A DNA stretch of 39,783 nucleotides. Origin: Anaerolineae bacterium (GTDB lineage Bacteria > Chloroflexota > Anaerolineae > Aggregatilineales > Phototrophicaceae). Positions within the stretch are counted from its first letter, which is position 1; each line of letters starts with the position of its first letter. This document shows, piece by piece, positions 9,647-17,301 of this stretch. The position numbers and the translations under genes were made by a program. The notes below the pieces were generated by a model. The model was not told the origin of the DNA. It did not search any database and saw only the letters and a list, made by a program, of their open reading frames with translations. Where the stretch lies: NCBI GenBank assembly GCA_023382675.1, contig JAHDWN010000053.1:1-39783 (forward strand). Direction: 5' to 3'.

Positions 9647-10813
9647 ATGCCTGCCATCGCCAATCGCGTCGCTTCTCTGGGGACGACGGTCTTCACCGAG
9701 ATCAACGATCTCGCGCTCAAACACAATGCTATCAATCTGGGGCAGGGCCGTCCCGATTTCGATGGGCCGGCTGACATCATCGCGGCGGAAGTGGCCGCGC
9801 TCCAGGATGGCAAGCACAACCAGTATGCACCCGGTGCGGGCACGCTGAACATGCGCAAAGCCATCGCCGATCATGCCGGGCGTTTCTATAACCTCGATCT
9901 CGATCCCAACACCGGCGTGATTGTCACGGCGGGGGCGACCGAGGGTATCTTTTCGTCGCTGCTGGGATTGGTCAACGCGGGCGATGAAGTGATCGTCATC
10001 GAGCCGTATTTCGATAGCTACGTGCCGAACCTGCAATGGATCGGCGCGATGCCGGTCTACGTGCCGCTGCGCCCACCAGCCTGGACACTCGACCCAGATG
10101 AACTGCGCGCGGCTTTCACACCGCGCACGCGCGCTATCCTCCTCAATACACCGCAGAACCCGACCGGACGTGTCTTTACCTACGCCGAACTCAAGCTGAT
10201 CGCTGATTTATGCATCGAGTTTGACGTGATCTGTATTTCGGATGAGGTCTACGAGCATCTCACCTTCGGCGAGACACCACATATCCCGATAGCGACGCTG
10301 CCGGGCATGGTCGAGCGAACGGTGACGATCAGCAGCCTGGGTAAGAGCTACAGCGTGACCGGCTGGAAGATCGGCTGGGTGTATGGGCATCCGGCGCTGG
10401 TCACGGGTGTCCAGCGTGCGCACCAGTACGTGACATTCGCGGCGCATCACCCGGCGCAGACGGCGGCGGCTTATGCCCTCAGCCAGCCGGGCACATATTA
10501 CGAAGACTTTCTGACGATGTACACCGCCAAACGCGATCTGATGATGGCCGCGCTGAACGGCTCAGGCCTGAAAGCCTTCGCGCCGGAGGGCACGTACTTT
10601 GTGATGGCGGATTTCCGCGACGTCTTCGACGGCGACGACGTGGCCTTTGCGCGCTATCTGACCACCGAGATCGGCGTCGCCTGCATCCCGCCGAGCGTCT
10701 TCTATTGCCCGGAGCACGCCGAGATTGGCCGTCGCTTTGCACGCTTCGCTTTCTGCAAGGGCGATGATACGCTCCGCGCCGCAGGGGAACGGCTGGCGAA
10801 GCTCAAGCGATGA
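9647..10813 (+). CDS. PLP-dependent class I/II aminotransferase (kynurenine/methionine-type)
   Basis: This fold-type I aminotransferase has 388 residues from the chosen start. INLGQGRPDFDGP near residue 27, the NTPQNPTGRVF loop, the SDEVYEHL Asp/Tyr pair and SSLGKSYSVTGWKIGW, carrying the PLP lysine K233, match the KAT/glutamine transaminase K and YbdL methionine aminotransferase group. It would exchange amino groups between an aromatic or sulfur amino acid and a 2-oxoacid. The frame is open from a TTG at 9611, but ATG 9647 has GGAG at 9635-9638, so I start there. Its stop overlaps the next start by 4 bases. The precise substrate cannot be read from sequence. Confidence 0.9.
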   Translation: MPAIANRVASLGTTVFTEINDLALKHNAINLGQGRPDFDGPADIIAAEVAALQDGKHNQYAPGAGTLNMRKAIADHAGRFYNLDLDPNTGVIVTAGATEGIFSSLLGLVNAGDEVIVIEPYFDSYVPNLQWIGAMPVYVPLRPPAWTLDPDELRAAFTPRTRAILLNTPQNPTGRVFTYAELKLIADLCIEFDVICISDEVYEHLTFGETPHIPIATLPGMVERTVTISSLGKSYSVTGWKIGWVYGHPALVTGVQRAHQYVTFAAHHPAQTAAAYALSQPGTYYEDFLTMYTAKRDLMMAALNGSGLKAFAPEGTYFVMADFRDVFDGDDVAFARYLTTEIGVACIPPSVFYCPEHAEIGRRFARFAFCKGDDTLRAAGERLAKLKR

Positions 10814-12684
10814 CCGCGTTGACGACGCGCCGTAGCATCGTCTCGCCAGAGGCGATCCTGGGAGTCACGGTAATCGTTGCCTTTCTCCAGGCGGTGCGCG
10901 TCTATCTGCCGCTCACGGTCTTTCATCCAGGGCTGTGGTGGCGCACAGCTTCGGAAATACAACTCGGCCTGCTGACCCTGGTGCTCTTCTGTGCGCCGCT
11001 GCTCGCACCGCTCGTCACGCGCCTGCTTGGTGTGCGTCGTTCGTTGTGGTTGGCATTCGGCGGCCTGGCACTGATGCGCCTGGCGCTTCAACTGGCTCCA
11101 AACCCTCACGTGACGCACATCTTCGCTGCCGCAGCTATCATCTGCGGATTGCTTGGCGTGACGCTGTGGGCACGTCATCTGAGGTCGGATGTGGTTGGGT
11201 TCATCCTCACCGCATTTCTGGGGCTGGCGCTTGACGCCGGACTCAATCTCACTTTCCTGACCTGGGACTACGCCTGGCAGCCCACTCTACCCGCCATCCT
11301 GATCGCGTTCAGCATCAGCGCCGGGCTAGTCTACAGCTTGTATGCTGTTACGCGAGCGAACGCCGACAGGCAAATCGTACCGCTGTCGAGCCATACGCTG
11401 CTTGCGCTGGCAGCGTTCCTCGCACTTCACGTCATCCTGATTCACAACCCGGCGACGGTCGCGTCACTGACCGGATTCTCGTTGCCTGGGGCTGGGGTGG
11501 TCGTCATTGCTTGCACCACTGGGGGTATTCTCGGTGCCCAGGCTGCATTGTGCTGGCCGATGGCGGTCCCGCTCCGTAGCGGGATCGTAGCGATCGTCGT
11601 GCTCAACCTCGTGGTCATCCGAACGCAGACGGGTTTGATCGTCGTGATTGTCCTGCTGGCTGCTTCCACGCTTTCGGGGAGGCTGCTGGCGCTTTCCTAT
11701 AGTCAAACTCCCGAGCGTCCCAGGACAATATCATGGCTGCTTGCTTCACTTGGCGCATCACTCTTGTTTCTGCTCCTCTTGCTCGCGATCAACTACCTGG
11801 GCGGGCTCGTTCGTATGCCGGTCGAACTCTGGTTTGCGCCGTCGCTGGCAATCGTAATTCTGTTGCTGATGAGCCGAACGCTGGCGCCCGATGGGCAGCG
11901 TTACGTCGGGTTCACGTGGGTGCTCGCGCCGCTGATCGGACTGCTCATTCCCGCCGTCTTGTTCGTGCAGCTCGTGGTGGAGCAATCCGCCGCAACGGAC
12001 TCCCTGCGTGTCATGACCTACAACATCCGCCAGGGCATCGACATTGAAGGCCGGGTGGCGATGGAAGCCCAGGTAGCGACGATCAAGGCGGAACACCCAG
12101 ATATTGTGCTGCTCCAGGAAGTGATGCGCGGTGCAATCGCCAGTGGTAACGTGGATACGGTCGGGTGGCTGGCACAGCGTTTGGGGATGAACTATCACTA
12201 CGCCGCCGCCGATAGGCAGTTTGGCAACGCGATCCTGTCGCGCGTGCCTATCCTCGAGCGGGGCAGTGGGCTGCTTCCGCGTAATGACGAAATGGGGCAA
12301 CGCAACTATGTGCGCATCGTCGTCGATGTCGGTGGTGAGCCTGTGACGATCATCAGCACGCATCTGGATCATCAGCGGCGCGAGAACAGGCTGCCGCAGG
12401 TGGCGAGTTTGATCGATCTGTGGGCGGGTGCGCCGCGCACCATCATCGGCGGCGATCTCAATTCGAAGCCGGATAGCGTCGAGATACAGGCGCTGCTGGA
12501 TGCGGGACTGCTCGACTCGCAGGCCGTGACCGGCAATGGTGACGTACTCACTGCCAACACGTTCGATCCTCAAGCGCGCATTGACTACATCCTGACCTCG
12601 CCGGGCGCGGTGTTCAGTGACTTTTCACGCCCGCGCTCGGATGCCTCTGATCATCTCCCTATTGTCGTGACGGTGAGATTTTGA
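10810..12684 (+). CDS. Polytopic membrane protein with C-terminal EEP phosphoesterase domain
   Basis: This 624-residue protein has a hydrophobic N-terminal region (about 15-390, roughly 11 membrane segments) followed by an EEP domain (about 398-624). Active-site motifs are MTYNIRQG (N405), LLQEV (E437), ISTHLDHQ, IIGGDLNSKP and SDHLPIVV (D614, H615), all intact. The layout of many membrane segments plus a C-terminal EEP domain recalls eukaryotic CWH43/PGAP2IP-type proteins of lipid remodelling, but homology of the membrane part was not tested. The ATG overlaps the aminotransferase stop (ATGA). It probably hydrolyses a phosphate ester at the membrane; the substrate and which side it faces are unknown. 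Confidence 0.82.
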   Translation: MTALTTRRSIVSPEAILGVTVIVAFLQAVRVYLPLTVFHPGLWWRTASEIQLGLLTLVLFCAPLLAPLVTRLLGVRRSLWLAFGGLALMRLALQLAPNPHVTHIFAAAAIICGLLGVTLWARHLRSDVVGFILTAFLGLALDAGLNLTFLTWDYAWQPTLPAILIAFSISAGLVYSLYAVTRANADRQIVPLSSHTLLALAAFLALHVILIHNPATVASLTGFSLPGAGVVVIACTTGGILGAQAALCWPMAVPLRSGIVAIVVLNLVVIRTQTGLIVVIVLLAASTLSGRLLALSYSQTPERPRTISWLLASLGASLLFLLLLLAINYLGGLVRMPVELWFAPSLAIVILLLMSRTLAPDGQRYVGFTWVLAPLIGLLIPAVLFVQLVVEQSAATDSLRVMTYNIRQGIDIEGRVAMEAQVATIKAEHPDIVLLQEVMRGAIASGNVDTVGWLAQRLGMNYHYAAADRQFGNAILSRVPILERGSGLLPRNDEMGQRNYVRIVVDVGGEPVTIISTHLDHQRRENRLPQVASLIDLWAGAPRTIIGGDLNSKPDSVEIQALLDAGLLDSQAVTGNGDVLTANTFDPQARIDYILTSPGAVFSDFSRPRSDASDHLPIVVTVRF

Positions 12685-12713
12685 TGTGCGTTCGGCCATT
12701 TTTTGGGGCAGAA

Positions 12714-12722
12714 TGCTATCAT
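12714..12722 (+). promoter_or_regulatory. Possible extended -10 for the cystathionine beta-synthase gene
   Basis: TGC followed by TATCAT (5 of 6 matches to TATAAT) lies 33 bases before the chosen ATG at 12756, giving a start near 12729. No clear -35 was found. It would separate this gene from the upstream transcript. Confidence 0.35.
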
Positions 12723-12755
12723 GAAGTTCATTGTGTCGAAGACGGAAGAGAAACT

Positions 12756-14207
12756 ATGGCCGCAAATGAAATGGATGTGATTCCACCGCCGCAGGTCGAA
12801 CTGCCGGATGCGCCGGAGATCCACGACAATATTCTGGGCGTGATGGGAAATACGCCGCTGGTGCGTCTCAATCGCGTGGCGCGCGGCGTGCGGGCGCAGA
12901 TGGTGGCGAAGGTCGAATATTTCAACCCTGGCGGCTCGGTCAAAGATCGCATCGGCACATACATCATCGAAGATGCCGAGCGCAAAGGCCTGCTCAAGCC
13001 CGGTGGCACGATTGTCGAGGCGACATCAGGCAACACGGGTATCGGCCTGGCGATTGCGGCGGCCATGAAGGGCTACAAATGCGTCTTCGTGCTGGCGGAT
13101 AAGCAGTCCGAAGAGAAAATCCGTATGCTGCGTGCCTATGGCGCACGTGTGATCGTCACGCCGACCAACGTCGAGCCGGATGATCCGCGCAGTTACTACA
13201 GCGTCGCCAAGCAGGTCGTGGCCGAGACACCGAACAGCTTCCTCGCCAATCAGTATCACAATCCGGTCAATCCGCTGGCGCACTATCTGACCACTGGCCC
13301 GGAAATCTGGCGGCAAACGGCGGGCAAGATCGATGTGCTGGTCGTCGGCATGGGCACGGGGGGGACGATCAGCGGGGCCGGGCGCTATCTGAAGGCGATG
13401 AATCCGAAAGTGCAAATGGTCGGCGTCGATCCTATCGGTTCGATCATCGCCGATTATTTTTATACCGGCAAAATCACTGAGGCGAACAGCTACAAAGTTG
13501 AAGGTGTCGGCGAAGATTTCATCCCATCCATCTATGATTTCTCGGTGATTGACGACTGCGTGCGCGTCAGTGACAAAGAGTCGTTCTTGATGACGCGCCG
13601 CCTGGTGCGCGAAGAAGGCTTGTTTGTGGGCGGGTCGAGCGGCATGGTGCTGGCAGGCGCGCTCAAGTATGTCGCCGAGCGCGACCTGGGGCCGGAGAAG
13701 CTGGTCGTCGTGCTGCTGCCCGACGGCGGTGCGAAGTATTTGAGCAAAGTCTTCGACGACACGTGGATGCGCGAAAACCGCTTTCTGGAAAGCGACTGGG
13801 TCGAAACGCGCGTCTCGACAGTACTTCAGCGCAAAGCCGATCAACGTCTCGTGCTGGCGCAGGCCCGGCAGACGGTCGGCGACGTTATCCCGCTCATGAA
13901 AGCCGACGACGTATCACAACTACCCGTGGTCGGTGAACAAGGCGAACTGCTCGGCCTCGTCAGCGAAGTCAATCTACTGACGTTCTTGTTGAGCGGCGGC
14001 GCGAGCACGACACCGCTCGAAAGCGCGGGTGTCATCGATGCGAATGTGCCGACGCTGAACATCGAGACGCCGATTGAATCCGTCATGAGCATCTTTGGGA
14101 CGACGCCGGTTGCGCTGGTCACGGAGCCGCTGCCCGGCAGCGAACACAAGCGCGTCATCGGCATCATCACCAAGATTGATCTGCTGGATTTCCTGGCTAG
14201 TCGCTAG
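12756..14207 (+). CDS. Cystathionine beta-synthase (with regulatory CBS domains)
   Basis: This 483-residue PLP enzyme probably condenses serine and homocysteine to cystathionine in transsulfuration. The catalytic domain (about 22-350) has GNTPLVRLNR, NPGGSVKDRIG with PLP lysine K63, TSGNTGIGLA, GMGTGGTISGAGRYLK and GGSSGMV. A C-terminal pair of CBS domains (about 365-480) is a usual regulatory part of this enzyme and separates it from plain CysK. The frame is open from 12681, inside the upstream gene, but GGAAGAG at 12744-12750 points to ATG 12756. A convergent cystathionine gamma-lyase/synthase gene supports the role. O-acetylserine sulfhydrylase activity cannot be excluded. Confidence 0.9.
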   Translation: MAANEMDVIPPPQVELPDAPEIHDNILGVMGNTPLVRLNRVARGVRAQMVAKVEYFNPGGSVKDRIGTYIIEDAERKGLLKPGGTIVEATSGNTGIGLAIAAAMKGYKCVFVLADKQSEEKIRMLRAYGARVIVTPTNVEPDDPRSYYSVAKQVVAETPNSFLANQYHNPVNPLAHYLTTGPEIWRQTAGKIDVLVVGMGTGGTISGAGRYLKAMNPKVQMVGVDPIGSIIADYFYTGKITEANSYKVEGVGEDFIPSIYDFSVIDDCVRVSDKESFLMTRRLVREEGLFVGGSSGMVLAGALKYVAERDLGPEKLVVVLLPDGGAKYLSKVFDDTWMRENRFLESDWVETRVSTVLQRKADQRLVLAQARQTVGDVIPLMKADDVSQLPVVGEQGELLGLVSEVNLLTFLLSGGASTTPLESAGVIDANVPTLNIETPIESVMSIFGTTPVALVTEPLPGSEHKRVIGIITKIDLLDFLASR

Positions 14208-14502
14208 GATTCGAGAACGCCGTCTCGAAGTGCTCAATCGTCGGAGCCGGGTCGTAAAACGGATAGAGTTTCGCGCGGAACGTCTGGTACTCGGGTGATC
14301 CGCGGAACCCTATCGTGTGATCTTCCAACGTCTCCCACTGGACGAGCAGCAGGTACTTGCCTTTGACCTCGATGCAGCGCTGAAGCTGATGCCAGATGTA
14401 ACCCTTCATCGACGCGATGATCGGCGCAGCCTCGGCGAAGGCGGCCTCGAATTCTGCCTCGCGCCCGGCAACGATATAGAGGTAGCCAGCTTCTAAGATC
14501 AC
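14197..14502 (-). CDS. Small ABM-fold (antibiotic biosynthesis monooxygenase-like) protein
   Basis: This 101-residue protein matches the dimeric alpha/beta ABM pattern: an N-terminal strand with ILEAGYLYIVAGREAEFE, a central GYIWHQLQRCIE strand, LLLVQWETLEDHTIGFRGS and a C-terminal PAPTIEHFE. Members include heme-degrading and quinone monooxygenases and many of unknown function. No heme-binding residue can be assigned here. It is translationally coupled (ATGA) to the upstream cystathionine gamma-lyase/synthase gene, and its last 11 bases overlap the convergent cystathionine beta-synthase gene. A link to sulfur metabolism is possible only by context. Confidence 0.78.
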   Translation of the reverse strand: MILEAGYLYIVAGREAEFEAAFAEAAPIIASMKGYIWHQLQRCIEVKGKYLLLVQWETLEDHTIGFRGSPEYQTFRAKLYPFYDPAPTIEHFETAFSNPSD

Positions 14503-15647
14503 GACAATGCCTCCTGCAAATCCTGGATGAGATCGTCCACGTGCTCGATGCCGACGCTCAAACGGACGAGCGTGCTCGGCACTTCGAGGGTGCTGCCCTG
14601 CGTGCTCATGTGCGTCATGGCGGCGGGGACTTCGATCAGGCTTTCGACGCCGCCAAGGCTCTCTGCCAGGGCGAACAGCTTTGTCCGGCTGACCATGCGC
14701 TGCGCGGCGGCTGGACTCTCTACCAGAATGCTGATCATGCCGCCAGGGTAGCGCATTTGTCTGCGGGCGAGTTCGTGCTGTGGGTGGCTCTCCAGACCGG
14801 GATAGAGCACATGCTGGACGGCAGGGTGATCTTCCAGGAACTGCGCGATTTTGAGCGCATTCTGGCTGTGCCGTTCGATGCGCACAGCCAGCGTTTTGAT
14901 GCCGCGCAGCACCAGGAAGCAGTCCATCGGGCCGGGCACGCCGCCAGCGGCATTCTGCAGGAACTTGAGTTCGCCGTACATCTGCTCGTCGTTGAGCGCC
15001 AGCAGTCCGCCGACGACATCGCTGTGCCCGCCGAGGTACTTGGTGCTGCTGTGCATGACAATGTCCGCGCCGAGGCGCAGCGGTTGCTGGATGGCCGGGC
15101 TGGCAAAGGTGTTATCGACGGCGACGATCACGTGATCCGGCACACGTTCCACGAGGGCAGGGATGTCAACCAGCGTCATCAGGGGGTTGGTCGGCGTTTC
15201 CAGCCAGAGCAGTTTTGTTTGCGGAGTCAGCGCAGCGTCGAGTGTTTCCGGTTGCGTCAGATCGACCCAGCTAAAGCGCAGGCCATAGCGCGCCAGCACC
15301 CGCTCGAACAAGCGGTACGTGCCGCCGTAGACATCGTTGCCGACGATCACATGGTCGCCCGGATTGAGCAGGCGCATAACGGTGTCGATGGCCGCCAGTC
15401 CGCTGGCGAACGCCAAGCCATATTGCCCGCCTTCCAGCCCGGCGATACAGTGTTCGAGCGCTGTGCGGGTCGGGTTACCGCTGCGGCTGTATTCGTAGCC
15501 TTTGTGGTTGCCCGGCTCGGCCTGGACGAAGGTCGAAGTCTGATAGATCGGCGTCATAATCGCGCCGGTTGCCGGGTCGGGTTCCTGTCCGGCATGGATG
15601 GCGAGGGTTTCCAGATGGTAGGCGTCGTTCACGATCACTATCCCCAT
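14499..15647 (-). CDS. Cystathionine gamma-lyase / gamma-synthase family enzyme
   Basis: This PLP enzyme of the Cys/Met metabolism family has 382 residues. LETLAIHAGQEPDPATGA, YEYSRSGNPTR, LETPTNPLM and HSSTKYLGGHSD, with PLP lysine K203, are all characteristic. Together with the convergent cystathionine beta-synthase it would run homocysteine to cystathionine to cysteine, so gamma-lyase is more likely than gamma-synthase, though the motifs do not separate them. ATG 15647 lacks a ribosome site; GTG at 15632, five codons in, has GGGGA eight bases ahead and may be the true start. It is followed by the ABM-fold gene with an ATGA overlap and preceded by an extended -10 element. Confidence 0.92.
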   Translation of the reverse strand: MGIVIVNDAYHLETLAIHAGQEPDPATGAIMTPIYQTSTFVQAEPGNHKGYEYSRSGNPTRTALEHCIAGLEGGQYGLAFASGLAAIDTVMRLLNPGDHVIVGNDVYGGTYRLFERVLARYGLRFSWVDLTQPETLDAALTPQTKLLWLETPTNPLMTLVDIPALVERVPDHVIVAVDNTFASPAIQQPLRLGADIVMHSSTKYLGGHSDVVGGLLALNDEQMYGELKFLQNAAGGVPGPMDCFLVLRGIKTLAVRIERHSQNALKIAQFLEDHPAVQHVLYPGLESHPQHELARRQMRYPGGMISILVESPAAAQRMVSRTKLFALAESLGGVESLIEVPAAMTHMSTQGSTLEVPSTLVRLSVGIEHVDDLIQDLQEALS

Positions 15648-15657
15648 AAAGTCGGGC

Positions 15658-15686
15658 TTGGCAAATGAGAGTCGCGAAAGTATAAC
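15658..15686 (+). promoter_or_regulatory. Sigma-70-type promoter for the lipoprotein gene
   Basis: TTGGCA (15658-15663, 5 of 6) and TATAAC (15681-15686, 5 of 6) are separated by an optimal 17 bases. Transcription would start near 15693, about 29 bases before the lipoprotein ATG. The -10 hexamer shares four bases with the opposing minus-strand -10. Confidence 0.65.
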
Positions 15687-15687
15687 A
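15679..15687 (-). promoter_or_regulatory. Extended -10 promoter for the cystathionine gamma-lyase operon
   Basis: On the minus strand the site reads TGT then TATACT (5 of 6). Transcription would begin near 15672, giving a leader of 25 bases to ATG 15647 or about 40 to GTG 15632. It overlaps almost exactly the plus-strand -10 of the divergent lipoprotein gene. Confidence 0.55.
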
Positions 15688-15721
15688 CCATCGGTCGATC
15701 TCCAACGCTGGATGGACTGGC

Positions 15722-16630
15722 ATGGTTCTCATCACCGCACGTCGCCAACTCCATATCTACCTGATCGCGATGCTGATGCTTCTCAGCGCCTGTAATCTCA
15801 CGGGCGCGCCGCGTGAAACCTCAACCCCGGCAGCACGCACGCCTACGCTTACGCGTGAGTCTTCGTTATCCACCACGGCAGAAACGCCAGATGCGACCAC
15901 AGCAGCGTCGCCCGATGTCACGAATCTCGGAGCAACCGACGCTGCGCCCCTTTCCGCGACCCAGGCTTCGGGTAGCCCGCCGAGCGCCAGCAACGCGGTG
16001 ATTGCGTCACCGGTGGTCGGGGCAGTCGTGAGCGGCACGCCGCTGGAAATTAACGGCGTCGTCAGCGGTCTGGCGGAAGATCGCTTCTGGCTCGAACTGG
16101 TTGACGATCAAGGCAATGTGATCAACCGGCAGGAAATCACCCTACGCAATCCGAGCCGGGCGCGCGAGATCAACTGGTCGGCCTCTCTGTTTACACGCTA
16201 TACCGGTGAAGGGCAACTGCGCCTGATCGCGCGCGATCGCAATGGGCGGGAGTATGTCGGCACGTCAGTGAGCATTATCGTCGCGTCGGAAAGTGGCGCT
16301 GCGTCACTCCCAACAACGACCGTGCCGTTGGCAACGATTACCAATCCGGCTCCTGGCAGTACGGTGCAGGGCGAGACAATCCAGATCAGTGGCACGGCGG
16401 GCGGGCTGTTCGAGGCGGCGTTCACCCTGGAACTCGTATCGGTGAATGGCACAGTCATCACGAGCCAGGCGATCACGCTGACCAGCAGTGATCCCAGCTT
16501 TGTGGTGCCCTGGTCGGCGGTGCTTGACAGCGGTGGTTATCGCGGCCTGGTGGAGATCCGCGCGTATTATGAGCAGGCATCAGATGGGCAGGCGGTGACG
16601 CTCGCGAGCGTTACCGTCACGCTCGAATAA
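15722..16630 (+). CDS. Lipoprotein with two Gmad2-like immunoglobulin-type domains
   Basis: This 302-residue secreted lipoprotein has a hydrophobic signal ending in the lipobox LLSAC (lipidated C24), a Thr/Ala/Pro-rich spacer (about 28-95) and two repeats of about 95 residues. The repeats share the pattern GLxExxFxLELVxxxGxVI, then Q-ITL, then a W-SA element, seen at about 112-155 and 216-260. This fits the Gmad2 immunoglobulin-like domain first described in spore-germination proteins and common in cell-envelope proteins of non-sporeformers. Its role is probably structural or ligand-binding outside the membrane. It is followed after 26 bases by the deoxynucleoside kinase gene. Confidence 0.8.
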   Translation: MVLITARRQLHIYLIAMLMLLSACNLTGAPRETSTPAARTPTLTRESSLSTTAETPDATTAASPDVTNLGATDAAPLSATQASGSPPSASNAVIASPVVGAVVSGTPLEINGVVSGLAEDRFWLELVDDQGNVINRQEITLRNPSRAREINWSASLFTRYTGEGQLRLIARDRNGREYVGTSVSIIVASESGAASLPTTTVPLATITNPAPGSTVQGETIQISGTAGGLFEAAFTLELVSVNGTVITSQAITLTSSDPSFVVPWSAVLDSGGYRGLVEIRAYYEQASDGQAVTLASVTVTLE

Positions 16631-16656
16631 GATTTGCAGCTTTCGGAGTATAGATC

Positions 16657-17301
16657 TTGGACACGACGCAGAAACAGTTTATCGCCATCGCCGGCAATAT
16701 CGGCGCTGGGAAGTCAACGCTGACGGGTCTTCTGGCTCGCCATTTCGGCTGGGAACCGTTTTACGAGGCGGATGTCGAGAATCCGTACCTGGCCGATTTC
16801 TACACCGATATGAAGCTTTGGAGTTTCCACTCACAGGTGTTCTATCTCGGCAAACGGCTGGAAGCGCACCGTTTGCTGGTGGATCACCCCGGCAGTGTCG
16901 TGCAGGATCGCACCGTGTACGAGGACGCCGAAATCTTCGCCCAGAACCTTTATGAACAGGGCGCTATGTCTGACCGCGATTACGATGCCTACCGCCGTCT
17001 CTATCGTGCAGTCAGCAGCTTTTTGCCGCCGCCGAACGTCATCATCTATCTTCAGGGCAGCGTCGATACGCTGATGACGCACATCCACCGGCGTGGACGC
17101 GACTATGAACGCAACATCGCCCCTGCGTACCTCGAAAGCCTCAATCGCCTCTATGATCGTTGGATCGATGGTTGGACTCTATGCCCGGTGCTGCGCATTT
17201 CGATGGATGGGCGGGATTTTGCCGGGCGTGCCGACGACTTCGCGCACATCGTCGCCGAGGTGCGGGCCTACCTCAGTCCGATCAATCTCGATACACCCTA
17301 A
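16657..17301 (+). CDS. Deoxynucleoside kinase (dAK/dGK-type)
   Basis: This 214-residue salvage kinase phosphorylates deoxynucleosides using ATP. The P-loop AGNIGAGKST covers residues 12-21 (K19). The family DRx motif appears as QDRTVYEDAEIF, and the lid arginines lie in HRRGRDYER. Length and motifs match the Dck/Dgk family of bacterial deoxyadenosine/deoxyguanosine kinases; the base preference is not readable. The start is TTG 16657, supported by GGAG at 16645-16648; there is no in-frame ATG at the N-terminus. Its TAA interleaves with the TAG of convergent comEC, so the two genes overlap by 4 bases. Confidence 0.92.
   Translation: MDTTQKQFIAIAGNIGAGKSTLTGLLARHFGWEPFYEADVENPYLADFYTDMKLWSFHSQVFYLGKRLEAHRLLVDHPGSVVQDRTVYEDAEIFAQNLYEQGAMSDRDYDAYRRLYRAVSSFLPPPNVIIYLQGSVDTLMTHIHRRGRDYERNIAPAYLESLNRLYDRWIDGWTLCPVLRISMDGRDFAGRADDFAHIVAEVRAYLSPINLDTP

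Noticed and set aside
14541-15668. 375-codon plus-strand frame opposite the cystathionine gamma-lyase gene
   Set aside because: Antisense shadow with low-complexity His/Gln/Ala sequence; the opposite strand has all PLP-enzyme motifs.
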